Assembly: GCF_000003605.2 (NCBI RefSeq)
Contig: NW_003151258.1
Coordinates: forward strand, 200,444 to 264,443
DNA from: Saccoglossus kowalevskii
Taxonomy: Eukaryota; Hemichordata; Enteropneusta; Harrimaniidae
DNA length: 64,000 nucleotides
Reading direction: 5' to 3'
Both the position numbers and the translations under genes were made by a program. Below are positions 49,660 to 61,081 of the stretch, one piece after another. The notes beneath the pieces are model-generated. The model was not told the DNA's origin, made no database searches, and was given only the letters and a program-made list of their open reading frames with translations. Position 1 is the first letter of the stretch. Every line of letters begins with the position of its first letter.

Positions 49660-50160
49660 TTATGCCCAACTGACTTTCCATTCTTTGTAAGTTTGTGCAG
49701 AGGCGCAATAATGGCGCCATAGTTCGGGACAAATTTGAGATAATATCCAGCCAACCCTACAAATGATATAACATTTGTTATTGTTATTGTCAGGATACGC
49801 AGGGCTCTGATTTACCCGCAAACGGACATAATTGCCTTCATCCATATGGCCGAGAAATTCAAGCTGGGTAAAATCAATATAGCATTTCAATGGTTTAGTC
49901 GTTAGCCCACCCCTTGGATTCAGTACATTATTGAATCTCTTCAGATGGGTTTGCAAAGTAATGGGAAGTAAGGAGAAAATGAGGGGTAAACAAAGCCTTG
50001 GCCTAAGTGGTGAAAGGTTTTGATTGAATTTGCCACAATCATTTAGCAATATCAGGCTTGTAATTACCATAAGCCAATTCTTATGGACCAGACATGAACT
50101 CAGCATCAGAAACTGTGATCTTATTGAGCTTTTTGAAACACATAGAAAACTTTCATTAAG
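49660..50160 (-). mobile_element. Ty3/Gypsy-type LTR retrotransposon fossil (reverse transcriptase part)
   Basis: Minus-strand translation shows the GGLTTKPLKCYIDFTQLEFLGH-type block, trimmed here as LTTKPLKCYIDFTQLEFLGH. It precedes the RNase H linker of Ty3/Gypsy reverse transcriptases and is followed by a degraded version of the usual loop with a KVSWA end. A weaker trace of the upstream RT lies to the right. Only a small part of one element is present. It is broken, with several breaks, and no LTR is recognised nearby. Likely old. Confidence 0.7.
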
Positions 50161-52628
50161 TAAAGTTAATCAGGCCGTTTAATTATTCGCAGCTTCATTA
50201 TATCGTGTAACCATTACATGGTACTGCATGGCTTAGAATGAACAGAATCTTTCGAAGTCAGGTTTATGTTTGATTTGCCCTGTATGCATGTGAGTGCAGC
50301 AGTATATTATCTTAATACTTGTTGCAATCAGTAAGTTCAGGACCCAGATGTACATCCTGAATGGATTCTCCACCTTACAAGGGGACCAATTCTAGTCACC
50401 ATACGGGCATTCTAGATCCTTTATGCTAAGGTCAGTAGGTAAAATTTCATCTAAGTCAGTTGACTTACATAGACGTGTGTACATTTCTGTTTTCACTGTT
50501 GTCTGTAGAATTTCTTACCTCTAAATTTTTCAAAAGAAAAGTATGATACAGCTCATTTGTACCATTCTTACCTTGCCCGTGTCATCAAAGATGAAATGGA
50601 ATGGTATATCAAAGGGAACATGTCTGTCGACGTCGTTGTTGTTAAAATTGCTGTGTAAACAATAACTTTACTAATTTCATTCCCTACTTTATCAAACATG
50701 ATCATCCCTTAGTGTAAACGACAGATGTCCTGTGTGAAAATACCATACACAAATTAAGTACTAGTGAAAATTAGATTTTGACTGTTTCTACTTGACCGAC
50801 TACTGGTGATACACATTCACAGGTCCAGAGGGAATATGCATTGGTGTATGTATTGGTGTATTTATTTTGTAATTAATATCATTGGTAATGTATTTCCCAA
50901 GTACTAGACTGGGTTTCAATATCAACGCCTGGAGTGAATTTTTGCACAGTTTATTACACACTTGCAAACATACCAATAAAATACATAACATATCGTAATG
51001 GAAAACAAGATGTCAGATAATCGATATAAGCACCATGGATGCCGAACGTTCGACCAAGATCTGAAGCCAATAGATAATTATGTCTGTTTAGTCCAAAGTT
51101 ATCAAAGCAAAAAACAAAATAAAAGGAAATGAGCACTCAAAAATATATATGCTGTATTTGGCATACAGTTCACGCGACAATGAAATGGTTGTGATAAAAA
51201 AATCCAAATTTACACAATTATACAGCTTTTATCATCCTAATTTTAAACACAGATCAAAGATAATAATAAATAGTAATGCATTTGATGTTTGCAAACTTAT
51301 TCATGAGATTGTAAAGAAAGGAACAATTCATAAATTGTCGTTATACTTTGTTATTCAGTTGAAGCGATTGTCAAATTGTTCCAAAAAATGAAACATCTGT
51401 TATTTTCCCAATATATCAAATGTGAGAAGTGGTCTTTGTGGTAACACAGTTTTTGTAAGCTGCTTTCCCACTGCTGTTTCAATGCTAAAACTTGATCGTA
51501 TTCAAAAAGAATTATGAAAATGCATATTCATATTAAAAAAAACTTTTATAAATGAACAAAGGGCAATGCCGTCAGAGGTTAACTTTAATTTTCTATTCGT
51601 TTGTCATATACGCCTGATTCGTTCCTCAACATGATAGGATCTTTTCCAGTTTATCTATAGCTTATTGTTGACCATAAGAAGCAACAAAAGTACCATCACA
51701 CCCATGGTAAAAAATTACAGTTTTGGTTCCAGTACCAATCCTTGGATTTGACATATTCATATGTACCCCTAATTCCAGGATTGGTGGTTTCTTTCGTCCA
51801 TAGCTTTTGCAAGACAGTTATTTGTATCCCACTGTACAACAGTACTACAGCTCGAATGAAGAGAATCCAAAGGTGGCCTGCTTCTCTGTATACAGACAAT
51901 AAAAGTTTTTGGTCTACACCATTAACACAAATTTGAGCATGACGTTGAAAAAACTAATAAAACATTCACATAAGCCAGTTATCTGTGGATTATGTGACAA
52001 TGTAATGAGCCATTTTACCCTAACCTGCTGCATAATATCACTTCAATTTTTAGCAGTTCCAATCATTCGTTTTTAGGTTCAGGTCTCTCATATGCTCTAC
52101 TCGTTGCTCGCTCAGTTATTTCTTATTGTATAAATTAATCTCTTTCCCAGATAAACTAATTTGGCCCCTCTAAATTTGTAAATCAGCAGCTGTTGTTTGA
52201 CAATTTTGAGCTTCAGACATATTTAGACATCATGTAGTGCTTAAAATTGAAAGCAAGATATGTGCAAGTGTAACCAGTTAAAAATGTTTATAATTACATT
52301 TGTAGCCCTAAATAGTTATATATAGCATACAATTATTAAAGTCACGAGATCACTAATCAATATTAAATAATATGAGGTTATTATGAGCGTATCTCAAAGT
52401 ACTACGAAGACAGGACAGCGGAATTATCGACCGACGCGCAGCGGAGGTCAATGCAACGGCGAACTGTCTGAGTGTATAGTTTGAGGTATCCTCGTAATAA
52501 CCTTATTATTAAACAATGTTTTCTTCCAAGGATACATCATCATCAATCCAAAAAGTTTAGAACAGAATCAGCAAACTTCTTTGTGTGGAGTCCGGTCAAA
52601 CTCATTACAAGTGGCAGCCATGTTTATG
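50161..52628. other. Noncoding stretch
   Basis: No gene was recognised. Frames at 51149-51391 and 52472-52753 (plus) are AT-rich and not domain-like. The part nearest 52784 is probably the 3' UTR of the second GCNT-like gene. Confidence 0.45.
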
Positions 52629-52634
52629 TTTATT
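52629..52634 (-). terminator. Candidate poly(A) signal of the second GCNT-like gene
   Basis: AATAAA on the minus strand, about 150 bp beyond the stop codon at 52784. Confidence 0.4.
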
Positions 52635-52783
52635 ATTACAGGACGCTTACGCATAATCATTCCATATTTGGAATCCGAATTTCCTTATATGCTAAAATGA
52701 AAACACCGTGCAAAATACCACAAAATTACGGCTGTAACTTATGGATGAACTGATAGATAGAATAAAACTATTTATCATCGTCT

Positions 52784-54181
52784 TCACTGCCAGGGTTGAG
52801 GTTTACCATAATCACGCCAAGTACGTGTGTTGACGTATTCTTGATACAAAGTTATGTTTACCGGTTTAGGATGGAATGTGCGATAATTAATAATTTCTTC
52901 TAAGCACTTCAAAACTAAGCTATCATACTGCACATTGAACTTATTGGCAAAGAGATGCGGTTGAGTAACCAGCCATGCAAGATCACGCCACGAAAATATA
53001 CAAATATTGCGTACATATTGTCCATTACATTGAGTGGCGTTATGATGCTTCCATACCACGAGTCTTGACAGCACCCTGATGGAGTGTGTTAAATTGACTT
53101 GTCCAGGCCCACCCGGCGCTTCTGGAAGATAAGCCAAACTGTAAACGAAATATTCATCTGGAACGTATGTATCATTTAACCACTCCAAAAACCGTTTAGC
53201 AACAACACTTGTGTGTACAAACTCGACGAATTTCCGCGACAAGGCTGTATGAACCAAACCTTTTTTAATTATCTTGATAGGACATGGCTCAGTTTTCTTT
53301 TGATCAGTTCGATGCATGCCGCCATTTGCAAATGTATATCTGTAACTAACACGTAAGAGTGGTGTGCGGCTTAAAATATCGATATCATTTTGTCCTTGAA
53401 ATTCTTTTAATATTTGTACTATTTCTAAATTAGTTTTTAATGGAAATTCCTGTCCCGTTAAATAAATGAAGTATTTCCATTTTGTGTTCCGTTTCAACGC
53501 ATCTTTCTGACAGTTCATCTCGGCGTATATCATTGACACAGATCCATAAACAACTTTTTCAAGACGTGATGATATGAAAACATTATCAAAACATCCACTT
53601 ATCGACTCCATTGCTCTGTGTAACACAGCTGATGATTTGCTGTCCATGTGTATACAGTAGATATTATGTGGTCTGTAAATAGTCCGGAGTAACTGTTCAA
53701 ATTGGTGCGTGGATGAATAAATTAGGATTCCAAAAGCCAATGGGAAATCTTGCTCTTCTTTTGTAACCGGTTTATATTTATATCCTCGATCAGCAGTGAA
53801 TCTCGTACAGTTAAGCGATGTAAAATTGGAATCAGGTTCCAATACAGAAGTTGTTATATTCAATTGTGTTTGTATATCACTGTCTGAGATATTCATTCCT
53901 TCTATTATCTTTGCACATGTCATATGTATTTCATTATTCATAATGGTGGGACTAGTACTGAATATTACATTATCTAAACTCTTCTGTGACTGGGAAGGAA
54001 CAATAGCAATTCGTGACGTGGGTTGGCCCTGAATTGTATTGTTTTTGCTCATGACTCCTCTGGCATTCCTGTCTTGGGCCATGGGTGAAATAGATTTGAA
54101 CATTATAATAGGTTCTGTTTGGAACAATCTGGAATTCGTGACGAACATCAATATACTTGCCACCATTACCAGGGAAAACAT
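52784..54181 (-). CDS. Core-2/I-branching beta-1,6-GlcNAc-transferase-like enzyme (GT14), copy 2
   Basis: 465 residues from the first Met. Paralogue of the gene 8 kb away on the same strand, and about 80% identical in the best-conserved stretch by eye. Cys 89, 125, 176, 197, 224, 385, 394 and 426 keep the C2GnT1 disulfide spacing. The free Cys position is Thr242. The catalytic Glu is E343 in VPDEYF. The ends of the family are intact (HLFANKF, SLVLKCLEEI). The hydrophobic stretch FSLVMVASILMFV begins right after the Met, leaving almost no cytoplasmic tail. The frame stays open for ten codons upstream to a splice acceptor at 54212-54213, so a 5' exon may supply the real start. Several N-glycosylation sequons are present. 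Likely Golgi, type II. Substrate choice cannot be told. Confidence 0.92.
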   Translation of the reverse strand: MFSLVMVASILMFVTNSRLFQTEPIIMFKSISPMAQDRNARGVMSKNNTIQGQPTSRIAIVPSQSQKSLDNVIFSTSPTIMNNEIHMTCAKIIEGMNISDSDIQTQLNITTSVLEPDSNFTSLNCTRFTADRGYKYKPVTKEEQDFPLAFGILIYSSTHQFEQLLRTIYRPHNIYCIHMDSKSSAVLHRAMESISGCFDNVFISSRLEKVVYGSVSMIYAEMNCQKDALKRNTKWKYFIYLTGQEFPLKTNLEIVQILKEFQGQNDIDILSRTPLLRVSYRYTFANGGMHRTDQKKTEPCPIKIIKKGLVHTALSRKFVEFVHTSVVAKRFLEWLNDTYVPDEYFVYSLAYLPEAPGGPGQVNLTHSIRVLSRLVVWKHHNATQCNGQYVRNICIFSWRDLAWLVTQPHLFANKFNVQYDSLVLKCLEEIINYRTFHPKPVNITLYQEYVNTRTWRDYGKPQPWQ

Positions 54182-54211
54182 CGACAGCTTGAATGTCTTG
54201 TTGCCGAACTC

Positions 54212-54226
54212 CTGTAATACAGATGA
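54212..54226 (-). promoter_or_regulatory. Splice acceptor before the GCNT-like copy 2 coding exon
   Basis: CATCTGTATTACAG followed by an in-frame open stretch (EFGNKTFKLS) and then the Met. The exon probably begins at 54211. It has the same arrangement as copy 1. Confidence 0.55.
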
Positions 54227-55199
54227 TAAATATTAGTAAATTCACAGAAGGAATTTGGAAAGAGCGAAGCTTGTCACCCCAGTCCTAAATGGGGAGGATA
54301 GTACTTTGCTCTGATGTAACAATAAGATGAGGAGAATGGTGGCATAGCAAAGAACAGTCTGGGATGAATGTACACAGGAGAAGTAAAGAATTTGACATTG
54401 AATATTATAGCAATGGCATTTAGATATGATTGGTGACAATATTTTGAACTTCGTAGACTGCGACAGGGCTGCTAGAACTTGGAATCTGTCGAAAGCTCTG
54501 TTTGTTTACAAACTGGATCAAGTCAAGCCCAAATCTCCCATTAGAACACAAAACAGGCATATGTAGGCTTAATCCAACACCATTTCCCTTCATTGAATAA
54601 ACTATAGACAATATTAAGATATACTATAAAACACACAACATAAAATATCAACAACTCTCAAATTCTTTAGAGAGACGAATAGCGTGTAGCGAAGTGTACT
54701 GGGGAAACTCGCTGTGAATGCCACATCATTCAAAATCGATACAAAATACTATTTTCTCTCTAATAAGACATTCAATATATATTTTTTGCAATGGTTGATA
54801 GTATAAACCAGGTAAACCCAAATGAAAGGTACCTTCATGAGGGTATACGTACGAACATTTCGATTTGACATGAATATTTATGGGAAATGGGACATAAACC
54901 AAATATAGTAATGTTCCATTCATCCTTGCTCTCAACCACTAGTAACAGAAGTGAATGACTATGACATTTTTCCAATATTGTTGGTAAATTGCTTATTTAT
55001 ATACAATGCCCATCCCTGAATTGTTACCTTGCCATTGTGAAGGCGCTTGCGGCTCTCAGTAATCTTACGAGCTGTGTCAACAGGGCAGCAACCCCCCCGG
55101 CAGGTTTAACTATGTCGAGCAACCAAATGGATGAGGATAAAAATATCATTGTAAAGCACTGCATACAAAGTGAAATTTTGTATCGCAAATAATCTTCTA
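54227..55199. other. Noncoding stretch
   Basis: It may hold the intron and promoter of GCNT-like copy 2. No exon was fixed. The 67-codon plus frame at 54989-55192 is unrecognised. Confidence 0.4.
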
Positions 55200-55680
55200 A
55201 TTATGAATAGTGGTGATGCAGGAGAGTATATGAGACAAAGAATTGGAAAAGCTAGGGGTGCCTCTACTAAGTTGTCAAAGATAAGTAGAAGTTAACCAAA
55301 GGCGATGAAGAGAAACTTGACACATTTCTATACAAGACATTGAGAAGAATATTGAAAATACACTGGCCAATGAGAATCACAAATGAGGATATCAGACAAC
55401 ATGCAAAGATTCAAACAACAAGTGAGATTGTAAAAAAACAGGCGATGGAAGTGGATTGGACATGTGTTATGCATGGAAAGTAATGACTTAACAAGAATTG
55501 CTTTAACATGGACACGAGAGAGTAAAAGGAATGTGGGGAGAGTGAAAGAGAATTGGTGATGAACTGAGGAAAAAAGGAAGGAAATAAAAGGGGATACAAG
55601 ACTTTGGAAGAGGCAGAAGTAGCGGCTCAAGACAGAGAAGCACGGAGGAGGAGAGATGCTGGCACTACTATCCACCAAAT
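55200..55680 (+). mobile_element. LINE 3' fragment (C-terminal part of reverse transcriptase protein)
   Basis: Plus-strand pieces match the tail of non-LTR reverse transcriptases: EYMRQRIGKARGA, then EKLDTFLYKTLRRILKIHWP near 55310-55365, then KKQRWKWIGHVLCMESNDLT near 55430-55490 and a KRNVGRVKENW piece. The stretch between RGA and EKLDTF lacks the usual LLYGSE-W block, so a deletion is likely. Frame changes and a stop are present. The minus-strand frame at 55328-55678 is only the complement of this fossil. Confidence 0.75.
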
Positions 55681-56496
55681 AATAAGGAATTAATTGATAA
55701 TTGAAATTGATACAATGTCATTGTTCGAAAGTGGTGTCACAACTAGCCTTTTTAAAAGAAACGCAGAACTATATTAAAAAAAAAACCGAGAAATTTGCAG
55801 TTCGAAACAATTTTAGTAGATTTGCCACTTTACAAAATATGTACGATATAAAGTGCTCACGCTTTCAACTTCTGTGCACCCTTTCGAAATCTTTCTCATT
55901 CCTGAAATGGTGATAGTAAGAAAACAGTAAGAACATTACCTGGATTTTGAACACTTGCATGATTGGTGCTACTACCAATCTACCAATGTAAATTCTGGGG
56001 TGAAATGCAGAATGTGAATGTATTATATTTATTTCAGTCACAGATTCTCTGTGATCGCTAAGATGCGCCTAGAATCGTCCAATAAACATATTTATAGTCA
56101 GTCGTTGAATTGTACGAAATGTTTTAAATGAGCATACACGGCAGTGATAATATTGTAAACTATTTTTGACTGATAGAAATCAATATTTGCGTCTATCTCC
56201 ATTTGAATTCTCTATCAGATGAGTAAATGGGTCAAACGCTTTTCTTAACATTTTGCACTAATGTATGCAAATTAATATTTTGTTCATAATAAAATTGTTA
56301 CTTGCAAACACCATCCTAATCTATGAACGTGATGTGTATTTAGAGAAACAGGATTCATCATGACGTTATTTCGAACCAAAGCCTAGTTTGATTTTAATGG
56401 GTGAATGCACGTTTATGATTTTAATGTCAAAAAATTCATTATTCTCACACTAATAATCACTTGTGAAAAGAGCGTTTCTAGCATTTCCTAGATTCT
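55681..56496. other. Noncoding stretch
   Basis: Nothing recognisable. Confidence 0.5.
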
Positions 56497-56603
56497 ATAT
56501 ATACACTTGATATTATTTGACTCAATTTTGTGCCAAATCTAAAACAGCGTGATGCCTATATCAGGCAGATTGAGGACATTAATAACATTATTATTATGAT
56601 CTT
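56497..56603 (+). repeat. Interspersed repeat family G, copy 2
   Basis: GACTCAATTTTGTGCCAAAT and GTGATGCCTATATCAGGCAG match 47080-47176. Confidence 0.6.
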
Positions 56604-56760
56604 TTGATGTTACAGTATATAAACACAACGTACAATAAATTACTATTAATTCTCCAACTGTACGGGACTAGACTATAAACACAAGTATAAATACAGAATT
56701 CGAAAAGTGCATATAATATTCAAATCCTAACTTTCGAGTTGTTAGTTTTCTACGGAATTT

Positions 56761-57430
56761 CGCTAGAGGGCGCATCCAAAATACCCGGATGACGAGCCTG
56801 AGTGGGGTTGTTTTTATTGAAGTTCTGTATTTCTTACATGCATAAATCAATAGATTGGAAAAGCAAAAAAGTCCCAAAACTCCGCAAATTTCTTCAGGAT
56901 CGTGGTATAACTTGCAGCAATGTTCGTAAAGCTAAACTGTTTGAACTTGTTGAGTTAGCAAACGAGTTAAATGTTCGCCAAGAGTCAAACAATCGTCGTC
57001 GTACTGTAAAACACGAGTCGACGATAACTCTGGTAGATCCGTGTAACGTAAAAACTTGGCAAAAAAAACTTCATACTTTGCCTTTGTTTGAAATAGCTGA
57101 TAAGATCGCATATTTGTTGTATCGAAGTGACTGGACAACAGCCAGACTGAAAGCATATCGACTTAATAATGGTTACTTACTTCATAATTTCCGTAAAGCT
57201 TCATCATGTGCAGAATACAGAATTTAATTTCATTATGGCAGAGTGTATTCGGCAATGATCCATGAAGGAAAATCCTTACAAGCCATGGTTTATTATTAAA
57301 TCAAACTCTAAAATAGTTTCTGGTGTTTGTAACTGTGTAGTGTAAGTTTGATTTAATATTTTATTCACCAGGCGATCAGCAGATGCAGTTATCATAAATG
57401 GACACACGTTTTTTTCCTTCCGTAGTTATT
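56761..57430 (+). mobile_element. Fossil of a SAP/SWIM-type mobile-element gene
   Basis: A plus-strand frame at 56802-57227 has a SAP-like DNA-binding stretch (KVPKLRKFLQDRGITCSNVR, then KAKLFELVELANEL), followed by LKAYRLNNGYLLHNFRK. Further on, a WFIIKSNSKIVSGVCNC piece looks like the start of a SWIM zinc finger. That order is familiar from invertebrate mobile-element proteins that also carry a YqaJ-type exonuclease. The exonuclease itself is not recognised here. The element is broken. The assignment is by remembered pattern only. Confidence 0.45.
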
Positions 57431-57442
57431 TTAACTTCAACT

Positions 57443-58054
57443 TCGCAAAAAATGCCATCATAAGGATTCTGAACAAGAAGATCGATGTGGGAATCGGCAA
57501 CGAGCGAATTTTTCATCATATCCGGCTCAATGTTTTCGTTTGCACTCGTCTCGGGAAGCTGACAGAGTCTTCGTTTTTCAATCGATGTATAACTGCGGTT
57601 GAAAGACGGCTGTCTCCAGTTATTGAACTAAAAAAATACTGGCGCAGGATGGAAAATGCCGTGAACAAACCCGGGAATATAGTTTGGCGTCCACTCAGAT
57701 TCCCGACGACACATTCGAATCCACTGGCGTTGAAGTGTTGATTTCTTGGACGAAAGAAAAGTATGAAAAGTTACGCCTTTCATCTCAGGATAGTTCGCTG
57801 TTTTTTCTTTTTAATCGAACCCAAAGAATAGTCTGGGGCATTACAATGCCAGTTAACCATTTTGACCAATTCTTGCAAAACGTTTGTAAAAAATAAGACT
57901 TCGGCAACAGTAACTACTAGTATATTGCTTACAAGCAGACGCCGCTCAAATTTCAACCCCACCACGAACGTTGAACGGACTGTCATTCGGGTACTTTGAG
58001 AACGCCCTCTATCGAATTTCGTGAGAAAAATAGTAACTCGGAAATTAACTTGAG
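57443..58054 (+). repeat. Duplicated segment, left copy
   Basis: Nearly the same as 58384-58955: a few percent substitutions and one block of about 25 bp present here only. The contents may be the rest of the SAP/SWIM-type element, since frames on the plus strand look protein-like, but no family was recognised. It is broken. Confidence 0.8.
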
Positions 58055-58333
58055 TTTGCGTAATTATCATGAAAGCAATACATTACGAAGTTGAAATATT
58101 CAGAGCTGGTACAATATTGTAAACAAATTTGCGTAATTAGAAAAGCAGTGCACTAAGTAAACGACGTTGATATATTCAAGCCAGTACAGAGTTGCATACA
58201 AGTTGCTTAATTACAGTACCTTCGGATATAATTAATAACAATTTTACTAGTTTGACGCGCGGGGCACGAAAGAAAAAGGTTGCTAAGGTAACGCGCCAGT
58301 TCAGTGCGTGACTTGGGGTCAAACTTCGGTCAA
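58055..58333. other. Sequence between the duplicated copies
   Basis: Short unique stretch ending at the assembly gap. Nothing recognisable. Confidence 0.5.
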
Positions 58334-58383
58334 NNNNNNNNNNNNNNNNNNNNNNNNNNNNNNNNNNNNNNNNNNNNNNNNNN
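58334..58383. other. Assembly gap (50 N)
   Basis: Exactly 50 N, which suggests a placeholder of unknown true size. The right copy of the duplicated segment begins directly after it. Confidence 0.98.
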
Positions 58384-58955
58384 TGCCATCATAAGGATTC
58401 TGAACAAGAAGATCGATGTGGGAATCGGCAACAAGCGAATTTTTCATCAAATCCAGCTCAATGTTTTCGTTTGCGCTCGTCTCGGGAAGCTGACAGAGTC
58501 TTCCTTTTTCAATCGATGTATAACTGCGGTTGAAAGACGGCTGTCTCCAGTTATTGAACTAAAAAAATACTGGCGCAGGATGGAAAATGCCGTGAACAAA
58601 CCCGGGAATATAGTTTGGCGTCCACTCAGATTCCCTACGACGCATTCGAATCCACTGGCGTTGAAGTGTTGATTTATTACGCCTTTCATCTCAGGATATT
58701 TCGCTGTTTTTTTCTTTTTAATCGAACCCAAGGAATAGTCTGGGGAATTACAATGCCAGTTAACCATTTTGACCAACTCTTGCAAAACGTTTGTAAAAAA
58801 AATAAGACTTCGGCAACAGTAACTACTAGTATATTGCTTACAGCAGACGCCGCTCAAATTTCAACCCCACCACGAACGTTGAACGGACTGTCATCCGGGT
58901 ACTTTGAGAACGCCCTCCATCGAATTTCGTGCGAAAAATAGTAACTCGGAAATTA
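58384..58955 (+). repeat. Duplicated segment, right copy
   Basis: Matches 57443-58054 from TGCCATCATAAGGATTCTGA to AGTAACTCGGAAATTA. Its start is cut by the gap. The likeness ends just after 58955. Confidence 0.8.
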
Positions 58956-59344
58956 GGAATTCGTTACCAACTAAGCATTCTGAAAATCCAGTGAATATAT
59001 TATCTTCACACCTGACTACGGCTGGGTTCCACAACAACAAAACTCCTATTCTTAGGAATAGGGGCTTCAGAAATACCACAAAACCGCAATTATCACTACA
59101 ATAGTTTAACTCAATACATATATACTTTAACGGTGGCTTCACACACACCACCAAATCGCATCAACTACTATAATAACTACACTCGATTGAGGCCCAGTAC
59201 GCTAGCACAATCGTCGCACAACAACATCTTAACGCAATAGCCACAATATACAATTATTCGGAATGCTTGCCCCACAATTACAATATGCTGTCATACAAAT
59301 ACAAATCATACGAGCAGGGTTTTCATACAGATGCAAATATTCAG
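58956..59344. other. Noncoding stretch
   Basis: Nothing recognisable. Confidence 0.5.
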
Positions 59345-59401
59345 TTATCGTGGTGCCTATATCAAGCAGATTGGTTAAAACAATCAAATTACTATTATTA
59401 T
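59345..59401 (+). repeat. Interspersed repeat family G, partial copy 3
   Basis: GTGGTGCCTATATCAAGCAG then GATTGGTTAAAACAAT matches the second half of 47080-47176. Confidence 0.5.
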
Positions 59402-59802
59402 CTCGCTTTATTTACTAGCAATATAATAGGTCTCTAACATCACTTAAATAAAGTAGAGAAATAGTGTGATAAATGGAAACTAAATAATATTGTTGTGTAA
59501 TGCAGCTTTGCATACACATCAACGGAGAAATATTTCCCGTTCCCAGAAATGCCAGAAAATGTCTTCTTTCAATCAAAATTTGGCCAGGTTTGGTCAGTTA
59601 AAACAGGCTTAGCTATATTTGAAGCTAAGATGTTGCCTCTGAAATGTATGGTCAGTTTTGCATTAAACAGTGCAGTAATTTCACAGAAACTAAACGTGGT
59701 GTGGTGACTGATTGTACAAAAATATAGATGGTATAAACTTATCATCCCTGAACGGGTTAAATAAATGTGTTACATTTACTGATGACACTAAATTGATAAT
59801 TG

Positions 59803-60390
59803 CAATTCAACATGATATTGTCCTCAAGATTTTATTTTTTTAGTTAAATAACTAATTCAAGCAATCTTCCTAAGTAATGTGTGTGTATCCTATATGTTTG
59901 TATTTCACAGTCTTATTTCAGACATTAAGCTCCTCATCCCAAAAAACAAGGCCCGAGAACAATTAAAACTCTCGATGTGCATACTTACAATTAAGTTCCT
60001 TTCAACGAATATATATATTAAGACTCACTGCGCTTCTTCACAAACAGCGTGTCGCCACTTTCTGATGTCTGTGTCTGGCTATATTGCAATGAAAATATAT
60101 CGTGTGCAACAAAACATTAATAATTAAGATGCACACAAACAATAGTAAGCATGTGTGCTTCTATTGATGTAAGAATTTAGGTGTGATACCTGGTATGTCA
60201 AAGGTTATACGCGATTTAACACTTTAATTGACAGATCTAGTCTGCGTACGTGCTTTGGTGGTGCAAAATAGGACACATTTATTGTGTTTGGCAGGAGTAT
60301 TCACAAGGATGGCATCAAATACTGAACATTTACTTTGCTTGGATTCAGTGCTACTAGAATGTATTTCGTGTGCTGTACATGAAAAGTATC
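59803..60390 (+). repeat. Old segmental duplication, left copy
   Basis: Matches 61082-61600 over most of its length. Shared blocks include GATATTGTCCTC, CAATGAAAATATAT, GGATGCACACA-type and GTGTGCTTCTATTGATGTAA. The offset is about 1.28 kb. Substitutions and indels are many, so it is old. Frames inside do not agree between copies, so it is not coding. Confidence 0.75.
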
Positions 60391-61081
60391 AAAATATGTA
60401 ATAGTATTATTTTCTGTTTTCGTATGTGTATTATATACGGTATATACGGTATTATATACGGTTGTATATTCAAAGTAAATTGATAGTACCAGTATGCGAT
60501 GCTCAACCCTTGACCTTAAACTGACGAATTTGTATGAAGTGTATATAAAGTTCGTTGAACTGCTAGATACTTTTAACTAAAATTTAAGGGCTTTTCACGT
60601 AATATTAGCAACGTTGAAGAGTTGACTCACAACAATTACCTTACCACATAACGTTACCAATTCTATCCACAGCGTAACAGAATTGTACATATTAACATTG
60701 CAGGCAAGTGAATATGCACAACACTTTCCTCATACACTTATCAACCGTGCATGCAACATAGCAGGCTCTCATATAATTATACCAACTTTCTATGTAACTA
60801 TTTTGACTTTTTACCTAATTATACGTGCTTAAACTCAACTTTGAAGACATTTTGCGAAGTAATATAGATTTTCTACGTAACTTTCCAAGGATTGCAGGCC
60901 AATTTACAGACTTCCAACGTCAATTCACCAACATTAGTCAACTTTACCTTTGAATATACAAACGTTGCACAAAACGTTTCTGCGCTTTAATGTCATTTTA
61001 TTAGCTTTGCATGCAACTTTACAGGCACACCATGTTTCAAAACAGCCGTTCAGCAATTTTGCTAAAGTGACATTTGCAATT
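60391..61081. other. Spacer of the old duplication
   Basis: Includes a short TATATACGG repeat near 60434-60465. No gene is seen. Confidence 0.5.

Noticed and set aside
55328-55678. 116-codon minus-strand frame
   Set aside because: Complement of the plus-strand LINE remnant.
58447-58857. 136-codon minus-strand frame in the right duplicated copy
   Set aside because: Not kept in the left copy, and the plus strand shows more protein-like frames.
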